From positions 558,001-622,000 of the forward strand of contig JBGAVD010000002.1 of NCBI GenBank assembly GCA_044228285.1: DNA of 64,000 nt. The letters run 5' to 3'. Below, in pieces: positions 25,617 to 33,499 of this stretch. Each line of letters begins with the position of its first letter. Within the stretch, counting starts at the first letter, position 1. This DNA comes from JBBATK01 sp044228285 (GTDB taxonomy: Bacteria; Bacteroidota; Ignavibacteria; Kapaibacteriales; NICIL-2). Below the pieces are notes generated by a model that saw nothing but the letters and a program-made list of their open reading frames with translations, had not been told where the DNA came from and did not search any database. A program made the position numbers and the translations under genes.

Positions 25617-25812
25617 TGTTCTAGATAGGATCCAAGTACAGATTCCGACCTAGTGTGCTGAACTTCAATCTCTAGTAGCAGAACGCGCTTGATGTTTCGG
25701 GCGACAGCGTATACATACAGATGCAGGCTTTAGGACGCTGCGCACAGACAAGCAATTCACTTTCACACGGTATAGACGCAGGTCATCTTATTGTAAAGAT
25801 CTCGTCCTTTTC

Positions 25813-27297
25813 TTAGTGCAGAACCTGCACTCGTCGACAGAACTTTGTGACACCTTGATACTTCAGAACAACGAGATAGCTCCCAGAAGCAAGCTGCGAG
25901 CAATCTACTTGTGCTGTTAGAGTCTGACTTTCGAATTCTAGATGTAAGGCAGTAGTTCCTTCAAGACTGAGAAGCTCGACCGAATTGAATGGGTTTTCAG
26001 AGAGCAGCAGCAGCTGAGAAGAACTAGGATTTGGATAGATCTGCAGACCTGCAGACTCTTCGAGAGCTACTGGCGCAGCAGGACTGTACTCAACAGCGCC
26101 TATAGATCGCGGTGAAGCATAGACTTTACCATAGAAGTCTTGCAGTTCTTCTTGCAAATCCGTGCTACCAGCTTTAATCGCTGGAGAGCCTTCTTTCAAT
26201 CGGAACGAGATCGTATCTTCAAGCAGTGGGTTGCGGTTCTGCAGACCATTCAGTTCAGTGGCTGGTAGATTCGGACCTGACCATCGCGAGTCATCTGGAT
26301 TGTACCAGATATTGTTCGCAAAGCGAAAAGACGAGGGATCAGTATTTGGTCCTACGTTTACAGCAACGGTACCTGTAGTGCCGTATACGACAATGTTGTT
26401 CCGAAAGGAATTGTTAGCGCAGGGGACAAAGCCAGCTGATGTGTTCTCTTGAAGAATGCGAAAAGCCCAACGAGAAGGTCTGTGAATGGTGTTGTTCTCA
26501 ACTCTACACTCGATGGCACCTACAAAAGCGATTGGGGTTACTGCACCAACAAAGATGTTCGCAAAGACCCGAATGTTCTTTGCCTCATACTTTGCATCAA
26601 GTGGTCTGAAGAAGGCTAAACCGGTTGAGCCTCCTACGTTGATAGCGCGTTCACCACAGTTATAAAAACGATTTGCGTGAATGAGAATGTCGGAGGATGC
26701 ACCCTTTGCTTGCACCGCATTGGATCCAGCACGTTCGAACAGATTGTTGTGGAAGAGTCCGCGGTGACATCCTACCATGTCAACCAGAGATCCACCATTT
26801 GCTCCGTTCTGAAAAACGCATTCCCTCACTTCAAAGTCGTCGACTCCTGAGAGTTTGAGTTCGTCATTGTTTCCAGTAGCCGACATACTACGCCACGTAC
26901 AACGAACAATATGGATGTGGTGTGTTGGGGTTTCAAGAGTTCCTGCATCATCAATGTTTACACCATTTCCCGTCTGTTGCTCAAAACTCAAACCCTCAAT
27001 ACGGACGTAGGATGCCTCGCTCATTTGAAAAGCCTGTGATCCACCTCGAAACACAGCGGAACCTTGCTGCTCCGCCATAATTGTAATCCACTGACTCTGG
27101 CTACCGTGTAGATTATTGATTGCATTATCTCCGCTATGTACACCTGAGTGCACCAGTATCGTATCGCCAGCACGTGCCTGTTGAGCTGCTAGTTGCAGTC
27201 GTGGATAGGTCTGCCCGGTCCCTACATGGAGCACTGCGGCTTGGGTCGTTATACTGGCAAAAAGCATGGCTATGCTGAGCAGGGAACACTTTATCAT
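25813..27297 (-). CDS. secreted right-handed beta-helix protein with T9SS sorting domain (494 aa)
   Basis: Signal peptide MIKCSLLSIAMLFASITTQA, then YPRLQLAAQQARAGDTILVHSGVHSG, the usual opening of parallel beta-helix (pectate-lyase-like) proteins, followed by repeated strand/Asn turns (VRIEGLSFEQ, HIHIVRCTW, LFHNNLFERAGSNAV, IRVFANIFVG, CRVENNTIHR, NNSFRNNIVVYG). The tail YPNPSSSQLLLLSENPFNSVELLSL to RRVQVLH is a T9SS type A domain. Probably an exported polysaccharide-binding or -cleaving protein. ATG 27297, preceded by GGAAAAG, begins the signal peptide, so an upstream start at 27366 is unlikely. Convergent with the GH-like gene. Confidence 0.8.
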   Translation of the reverse strand: MIKCSLLSIAMLFASITTQAAVLHVGTGQTYPRLQLAAQQARAGDTILVHSGVHSGDNAINNLHGSQSQWITIMAEQQGSAVFRGGSQAFQMSEASYVRIEGLSFEQQTGNGVNIDDAGTLETPTHHIHIVRCTWRSMSATGNNDELKLSGVDDFEVRECVFQNGANGGSLVDMVGCHRGLFHNNLFERAGSNAVQAKGASSDILIHANRFYNCGERAINVGGSTGLAFFRPLDAKYEAKNIRVFANIFVGAVTPIAFVGAIECRVENNTIHRPSRWAFRILQENTSAGFVPCANNSFRNNIVVYGTTGTVAVNVGPNTDPSSFRFANNIWYNPDDSRWSGPNLPATELNGLQNRNPLLEDTISFRLKEGSPAIKAGSTDLQEELQDFYGKVYASPRSIGAVEYSPAAPVALEESAGLQIYPNPSSSQLLLLSENPFNSVELLSLEGTTALHLEFESQTLTAQVDCSQLASGSYLVVLKYQGVTKFCRRVQVLH

Positions 27298-27615
27298 GGC
27301 TTTTCCAAAGTTGAGGGTTTTGCAAATCTCGTTGCTGTTCTGAACACGATCCGGCATCAAATCCAAGGAGCTTCAGAACCGGCCCCTTAAAATTAGGTGA
27401 GCGTTGTTTAACTGTCATAAAAAATATCATCTTAGAGCAAAAGAGCGTCCAGTAGTGGCAGCTGTGGGCAATGATGCGCTTTGGCACCAGTCGAGCAGCT
27501 CGCGGAGCGAGACTGCGAGCATGACAAAAAGCCTCCTATCACTCAAGTAGGCTCAGAATAAAGCGATAATCCAAGGGTATAGGTTGTCGGTGTATAAATG
27601 TCAGAAATGGTAGCT
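27298..27615. other. divergent intergenic region
   Basis: About 320 bp between the beta-helix gene and the binding-protein gene. It holds a small hairpin CTCGC-GGA-GCGAG near 27500 and an inverted pair AGCCT/AGGCT near 27530-27553 with a T-run on the minus side. Promoters cannot be placed. Confidence 0.4.
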
Positions 27616-28029
27616 ATGAAATATCTCGTTAGCGTGGCAGTGACTCTGCTGGCTTTGTGCGTGGGAGCGCAGGGACAGGTAGTGGTTATCGTAAACAAAT
27701 CGGTGGCAGTGAGTTCGGTCGACAAGAACCAGGTGGCGAATGTGTATCTGCTTGACACCAAGGAACTCGGAGGAGTGAAGCTTGTCGTATTCGATCTGAA
27801 AGAGTCTACCCCAACGAAGATAAAGTTCTACGCCGCAATTGGCCAGAGTCCAGCAGCTTTACGCAAAGAATGGCTGAAAGCTAAGCTTACAGGAGGTGGT
27901 ACGCCTCCAACTGCGGTACTGCTGGAGGAGGATGTGGTAGCAAAAGTTGCTGCCACGCCAGGTGCGATTGCTTATGTCAGCGCAGAGAAAGTGAATTCCT
28001 CTGTGAAAGTGATTATGAGAATCAATTGA
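27616..28029 (+). CDS. short PstS-like periplasmic binding protein (137 aa)
   Basis: Signal peptide MKYLVSVAVTLLALCVGAQG, then VVVIVNKSVAVSSVDKNQVANVYLLDTKEL, KIKFYAAIGQSPAALRKEWLKAKLTGGG and VAATPGAIAYVSAEKV, the abbreviated PBP-like fold annotated as phosphate ABC transporter substrate-binding in many genomes. It is about half the length of true PstS and no ABC transporter genes are nearby, so a sensing or porin-associated role is more likely than transport. ATG 27616 is chosen for the signal peptide; an ATG at 27598 is possible. It heads a same-strand set with the porin and kinase genes. Confidence 0.75.
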   Translation: MKYLVSVAVTLLALCVGAQGQVVVIVNKSVAVSSVDKNQVANVYLLDTKELGGVKLVVFDLKESTPTKIKFYAAIGQSPAALRKEWLKAKLTGGGTPPTAVLLEEDVVAKVAATPGAIAYVSAEKVNSSVKVIMRIN

Positions 28030-28116
28030 TTATAAGTGCTGCACTAGGTTCTGCGAGGCATAGAAAATAAAAACCTGAGTAATCATGTCAAGAAAGACAA
28101 CCCTTTGAAAGAGCAA

Positions 28117-29361
28117 ATGAAAACGATGTCCATGCACAAAACGAAGTTGGCAGTAGCGAGTTTCGTGACGACAGTGCTGCTCATGTGTGGCAGTCCAAGT
28201 CTATGTTACGCGAGCGACAATGATTTAAGTGTCTTTGGTTTCTTTCAAGGAAACATGTGGAAGTATGATTCCGATCCAAGTCCGGTAACCCCAAGTACCG
28301 TAACCTTACGTACTGCTAGTTTTGGGATTGGACAAGCGAATGTCTTTCTCAGCAAGAGCACCGATTATGGTCTATCAGGCTTTGTCAACTTAGAGTTTGT
28401 CAATAACTACTCCTCCGACAAAGGTTGGGGTTCGTTCAATCTGCAGGAAGCCTTTATCCGTTATGAGCAGAGTGAAAAGCTGGTGTTGAAAGGCGGCCTC
28501 TTCGTACCAACTTTCAACAATCTCTATGAAGTGTACAATCGAACACCGCTCTTGCCATATCTCTTTCGTCCAATGTTGTACGAAACACAGCAAGGTCAAG
28601 TCACACGAATCTTCGATATCCTACCATCTCGTGCCTTCGCTCAAGTGTCTGGCTTTCAAGCCTTCGATGAGTGGAAGATCGACTATGCAGCGCATTTCGG
28701 CAATGCATCTGGGTTCATTGAGAGTCCTGGCAATGTGCTGCAACCGGACTACGTGGGCTACGGACAAAATGCAACAGAGTTTATGAGCTTCGGTGGGCGA
28801 GTGGGATTGCGTTATAAGACGCTCAAGCTAGGAGCCTCAGCAGTTGTTGATAAGCACAATAAGCGAGAGTTTGCAATCGACTTGGAGTCAACTCAGCTGG
28901 CTCATTTCGGAGACCTCAATCGCATTCGCCTCGGAGCCGACCTCTCACTCTCTCTTGCGGGATTTACCTTGACGGCTGAGTACTTTCAGGCGAAGACAGC
29001 GTTGAGTTCTAATCAACTTGACTCCCTTGCATTATGGGCTGCCATACCAAACTCGCAAGTTGGGACCAACTTCGACGCCACATCATACTTCGCGACCCTA
29101 CTGTATGACATTGATGACGAGTGGTTTGTCTATACCATGTATGATCACTTTGCAGATAACGGCCGACCATACTATGTAGGTATTGACGGCTATACAGGAG
29201 TATCAGCAGGAGGAGGTTACCGAGCATCGGAATCACTCGTACTCAAAGCTCAGTTCCGTAACGATAAAGGTACCTTCCTCTCAAATGACAACAACGGATT
29301 GCCTATCAAATCAACGACTTCAGACAAGTACTACCTTGCTGGATTCAGTTACTCTTTCTAA
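28117..29361 (+). CDS. outer-membrane porin (phosphate-selective-porin-like, 414 aa)
   Basis: Begins MKTMSMHKTKLAVASFVTTVLLM, a signal peptide to about LCYA, then FGFFQGNMWKYD, INLEFVNNY-type strands, EAFIRYEQSEKLVLKGGLFVPTFN and a C-terminus DKYYLAGFSYSF ending in phenylalanine, the classic barrel-terminal residue. It resembles OprO/OprP-type and related Bacteroidota porins of about 400 residues. It follows the binding-protein gene by 87 bp. ATG 28117 is chosen; a TTG at 28105 and ATGs at 28126 and 28132 are alternatives. Substrate is not evident; an anion is suggested only by the neighbour. Confidence 0.75.
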   Translation: MKTMSMHKTKLAVASFVTTVLLMCGSPSLCYASDNDLSVFGFFQGNMWKYDSDPSPVTPSTVTLRTASFGIGQANVFLSKSTDYGLSGFVNLEFVNNYSSDKGWGSFNLQEAFIRYEQSEKLVLKGGLFVPTFNNLYEVYNRTPLLPYLFRPMLYETQQGQVTRIFDILPSRAFAQVSGFQAFDEWKIDYAAHFGNASGFIESPGNVLQPDYVGYGQNATEFMSFGGRVGLRYKTLKLGASAVVDKHNKREFAIDLESTQLAHFGDLNRIRLGADLSLSLAGFTLTAEYFQAKTALSSNQLDSLALWAAIPNSQVGTNFDATSYFATLLYDIDDEWFVYTMYDHFADNGRPYYVGIDGYTGVSAGGGYRASESLVLKAQFRNDKGTFLSNDNNGLPIKSTTSDKYYLAGFSYSF

Positions 29362-29490
29362 CGAACTGGAAGTTGTGTACTCAACGTTTGTACGCTCACA
29401 TCCGATAATCAAAGACAAGGTGTTCCTTACAGAAATATCATTGTAGCGATTCCAAACCCAGCTCATATGCACTTCACCTTTAGCTAACGG

Positions 29491-31500
29491 ATGCTCCAAA
29501 GTCAAACCATAGCACAGGATCTCAGCTTCGATGCCATTGATGCCATCAATGACAAAGCTATGATGCTATTAAATGTTGACATCCGCCAGACAATCGAGCT
29601 TGCGGAAATGGCTTTGCAACAGAGTGAGCGTCCAAGTTTAGCAGAACCCTACATAGAGGGCAAAGCCCGTGCGCTTTTAGCCCTTGGCGCTGCATACTAC
29701 CGTAGAAATGAGCATGAGCTAGCAATAGAGTATAGCCAACAGGGAATTGAAATCTGCGACTTCATCCAAGATCTTCGCTCTCTTAGTTTCGGTCTCAACA
29801 CAATCGGTGCGACCTCCATTACCTTAGGTAACTACGATCAGGCACTTAATACACACCTGCGGAGTTTGAAGATTCGTCAGAGCATCGCTGATGAACATGG
29901 ATGTGCAACATCCTTGATGAATGTAGGCAATGTGTACTATCTGCTTGGCGAGTTTGCTCTCGCACTGGATTACTATTTGCAGAGTCTAGACCTCCGACAG
30001 AAAATCCACGACGAGACAGGTATTGGAACTTCGCTCACAAACATTGCCAATGTATATGGAAGCATGGGGGATTATGACTCAGCACTTGAATACTTGCTGA
30101 AGAGTGCAGAGATCAAAGAGCAGACAGATAACAAGCAAGGTCTTGGTCAGACACTTGTCGACATTGCCAATGAGTACTTACGCAGAGGTATGGCTACCAT
30201 TGCCATAGAATATGCGCGACGTAGCTACGAGCTATCTGTGAGCATTGGAAACAAAGCAGCACAAGCCGCTGCACTACACGCTGTTGCAGCCATTGAAGAG
30301 TCAAGCGCACAGAATGAACACGCACTCAATACCTATCGACGCAGTTACGAGTTGCGTCGGAGTATTGCATATCACAAAGGTGAAGTTGAGTCGCTCATCG
30401 CGATGGGACGTTTGATGTGTCGTGTCGGTGATGCAGAAGAGTCGGATGGAGTCCTTCGAGACGCCCTGGCTCTCGCAGAAGAGATCAAATCACGACCATT
30501 GCTCTTCGAGGCTTGTGGAGCACTCGCAACAAGCTGTGAGATGCGTGGTCAAAGCAAGGATGCACTGCGATACTATAAGCGATTCCATCAGATCAAAGAA
30601 GAGCTTTTCAATGAAGAGTCAGCGCGGAAGACTCGGAATTTGGAGACACTCCACAAGGTTGAGCAAGCCAGACAAGAAGCAGAGATTTATCGCTTGCGAT
30701 CGGTGGAGTTGGGCGCTGCAAATCAGGAAATTCTTCGGCAGCAGAATGTTCTTAGTCATCAAGCGGAAGAGCTCCATCAACAGAACAACGAGCTGCAAGC
30801 GCTCGTTCACGAGAAGAATGAGCTCCTGGCTATTGTTGCGCATGACTTAAAAAACCCGCTGAGCGGTATAGTAATCAGCACATCAAATCTACAACGCAAT
30901 CATCATCGGATGTCGGCAGATGAGACTGCCACGCAGCTGGGAATCATAGAGCGCACCGCAAAGCGCATGAAGCAGATTGTCTTGAACCTGCTCGATCTCC
31001 ATGCGATTGAATCGAACAAGGTTACCATCAGTATCGAGAATCTCAATCTCTGCGACTACGTGCAACAAGTTATAGAGAGATATCATCCGCGAGCTGAAGA
31101 AAAGCACATTGCATTACGTCTGGTCGTCGAGCATATCAGCATGACTGTTCGGGCCGATGCGAATGCTCTGTTGCAAATTCTTGAGAACATCATTTCAAAC
31201 GCAGTCAAGTTTTCCGCTGCTCACAGCGAAGTACTCGTACATTGCTATGACCGGAATGGCACGGTGGTGTGCGAAGTTCACGACTCAGGTCCTGGTATTC
31301 GTCCCGATGAGCAGCACAAGCTCTTTGAGAAGTTCTCCAAAATCTCTAATCAGCCCACAGCAGGCGAAGAGTCCACTGGACTTGGATTGTCCATCGTCTT
31401 GCGCCTTTGTCAGGCTATGCACCTGAAGATAGAGCACCGTAACCTCAAACCTCGCGGTTCCTGCTTTACACTGCTCTTTCCAATCAGGTCCTCACATTGA
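29491..31500 (+). CDS. soluble TPR sensor histidine kinase (669 aa)
   Basis: Residues about 15-380 are TPR repeats (for example GTSLTNIANVYGSMGDYDSALEYLLKSAEIKE), about 385-440 a coiled coil, then a complete kinase core: H-box IVAHDLKNPLSG with His451, N-box ENIISNAVKFS, G1 DSGPGI and G2 STGLGLSIVLRL. There is no signal peptide or membrane segment, so it should sense an intracellular partner through the TPRs. No response regulator gene is adjacent. It follows the porin gene by 129 bp and may belong to the same functional unit. Same TPR-plus-catalytic-domain plan as the cyclase at 11278. Confidence 0.85.
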   Translation: MLQSQTIAQDLSFDAIDAINDKAMMLLNVDIRQTIELAEMALQQSERPSLAEPYIEGKARALLALGAAYYRRNEHELAIEYSQQGIEICDFIQDLRSLSFGLNTIGATSITLGNYDQALNTHLRSLKIRQSIADEHGCATSLMNVGNVYYLLGEFALALDYYLQSLDLRQKIHDETGIGTSLTNIANVYGSMGDYDSALEYLLKSAEIKEQTDNKQGLGQTLVDIANEYLRRGMATIAIEYARRSYELSVSIGNKAAQAAALHAVAAIEESSAQNEHALNTYRRSYELRRSIAYHKGEVESLIAMGRLMCRVGDAEESDGVLRDALALAEEIKSRPLLFEACGALATSCEMRGQSKDALRYYKRFHQIKEELFNEESARKTRNLETLHKVEQARQEAEIYRLRSVELGAANQEILRQQNVLSHQAEELHQQNNELQALVHEKNELLAIVAHDLKNPLSGIVISTSNLQRNHHRMSADETATQLGIIERTAKRMKQIVLNLLDLHAIESNKVTISIENLNLCDYVQQVIERYHPRAEEKHIALRLVVEHISMTVRADANALLQILENIISNAVKFSAAHSEVLVHCYDRNGTVVCEVHDSGPGIRPDEQHKLFEKFSKISNQPTAGEESTGLGLSIVLRLCQAMHLKIEHRNLKPRGSCFTLLFPIRSSH

Positions 31501-31619
31501 GACTCGCAGAAGTCTCATCTTCATCCGTGCGCTTCGCGCCCGCTTATCCCTTCAGATCTGCAATTGCTGCCGATGTCGTGCTCTGCAACAGACTCAAGAA
31601 GTCAATCACAGTTATTCTG

Positions 31620-32360
31620 TTAATGATGGAACCTGCCAACTTTAAACCACTGATAGAAGATAGATGTTGAGATCACACCTGCTTCATCTGCGCTCAGAGT
31701 GAACTCATCGCCAGAGTTTACAACCACAATTTGCTTCGTGCTACCAAGGCTGTCCATTGGTGTGTACTGATAGACAGAGGCTGTATGAGGGATTTCAAGC
31801 TCATCATAGCTGAAGGGGTTGCCAAAGATCCATAGAATGTCATAGGGATTCTTTGGAAGGTTCGCGAGACCACCAGTTATACTGTTGTTGGAGCAACGAA
31901 ACTCAATGAGCTTTTTCAGCTGCTTGAACTCAGGTGGAATTGTGCCGCTCAATCGGTTGTCGCGAACACTGAGAGCTTTGAGATTCTGCATAGATCCAAG
32001 TTCTTTTGGTATGGCACCTGTTATGGCGTTGCCATGAACTTGAAGCGTCTTGAGATTCGTGAGCTTACCCAGTTCAGGTGACAGAATATCTATGAGGCTC
32101 TTATTGTCTGCTATTTGAACTACCTCCAAACTGCTTAGATCACCGATCTCATCTGGAATAGATCCACTTACATCTGTTGACCAGATGTGGAGATTAACGA
32201 GTTTTTTCAGTTTCCCGATTTCCTTGGGCATTGTGTCAGATAACGCATTGCCGCCAAGAGCAAGATGCACGAGATTGAAACAATTGAATAATGACTTTGG
32301 AATTGGCACGAAGGCTAACGAAAGAACAATGAGCAAGAATAGATGTTGACGAAGGTACAA
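31620..32360 (-). pseudogene. leucine-rich-repeat protein, probably degraded at both ends (246 aa frame)
   Basis: Five or six bacterial LRRs of the NLKTLQVHGNAITGAIPKELGSM type (about residues 25-175), followed by a short linker and the start of an Ig-like domain that stops abruptly at IFYQWFKVGRFHH. The only in-frame start is TTG at 32360, with a TGA about 36 bases upstream, and the hydrophobic N-terminus runs straight into the middle of an LRR (IPKSLFNCFNLVHL), so a 5' portion looks lost. After the stop, another frame continues SIINRITVIDFL, resembling an Ig strand. It may still be expressed as a short protein. Confidence 0.55.
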
Positions 32361-32783
32361 TGAGACAGATAGGGTTCGCTCGACACAATATCACCAAGTC
32401 TACTCGCTCTTTCGTAATGGTCTGCCAACTCTATAGAGTCTGCTAAGAATCATTGAAAGTGTTTAAGGCTTGAGTTATTGGAAGATCCAACAGCTTTGGA
32501 TGCTGCCATGCTCTTATGACTGAACTCAGTACATCTTCAGAGCAGATTCGAGAAGCCGCCGATCTGAGCCGTAGGCTCAGGAGCTTGATAAAGAGTCGTC
32601 ACTTGAACTCATGCACATCTTCTCAACCTAGGCTATTGAATTGAAAAGAAGCTATAACGAGCGGGACTATGCTTGTACCCTCTAAACCTTCAAAAAGCAA
32701 AGTACAGACCGTGTCGAGGGCTTGATCGTAGCATATACCATATTCGAACGAAAGTAGAGTAGTGTCGTCCAATACACGAGATA

Positions 32784-32825
32784 TCATCAGCTCCGCGGCT
32801 CACCACCGATAGTTGGAGCTGATGA
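32784..32825. repeat. 11-bp inverted repeat
   Basis: TCATCAGCTCC (32784-32794) and GGAGCTGATGA (32815-32825) with a 20-base loop. No T-run on either side. Confidence 0.8.
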
Positions 32826-33012
32826 CGATCTCGGAAACAGAGCTCAGTGGCTCACCACCGCTGGCTAGTTTGTGTCACGAAGTGCAGGGTTCCAACTGCA
32901 GACTCATTGCTGATGACATCAGCGCGTGACATACACACCAGTGCAATCAACATTGACAACTGGTTTGGCTTTGTAGTGCGGGTTCAAACTAACTGACGCG
33001 ATTCAGAAAGCG

Positions 33013-33062
33013 ACTACTCAAAAAACACTCAAATACTCAAAAAGCACTCAAAAAATACTCAC
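33013..33062. repeat. degenerate ACTCAAAA tandem repeat
   Basis: About five units of 8-11 bp beginning ACTCA, differing in A-run length (ACTCAAAAAAC, ACTCAAAT, ACTCAAAAAGC, ACTCAAAAAAT, ACTCACG). Confidence 0.75.
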
Positions 33063-33499
33063 GTGCCTGCCGGGTACAGTAGATGATCATAAGAGCAGAT
33101 TTTGAGCATTAGATCGTGCTCTTTACAAGCTAGGATCAAGCTTTGGTAAGAGTGTGAGCTGTAATTCTCTTAGCTCCTTGCACTCAGCTAACAGTTGAAG
33201 AAGCTCTGACGTCTCTCTTGTTACTGTGGCAACAGTTGGAGGAAGACTGGTTTACCATCACAGCTAATGACACTCGCTGTCAAATTAGTTTTTCAAAGTC
33301 CGACTCTCAGGTTCCAGCCCTGAGGAGCTTGAGACACAACAAGACTGTCCCGAGGCAGATGCAAGGTTCAACTCAGAGTCAAGTGGACAGCAACGATATC
33401 GCATCAATAATTGACGAGAGTTAACAGACGGGGTACTGAGAATTAACTCTTCGAGCATAGGGTCCAAGAGTAGATTTGCACACAACCTCTCGAAACGGC

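Larger units (their letters stand above)
32361..33499. other. long intergenic region with inverted and direct repeats
   Basis: About 1.1 kb with no supported gene. It holds an 11-bp inverted repeat (32784-32825), the 12-mer GGCTCACCACCG twice (inside the loop near 32797 and near 32849), and an ACTCAAAA-type degenerate tandem repeat (33013-33062). Probably decayed or structural sequence. Confidence 0.5.
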
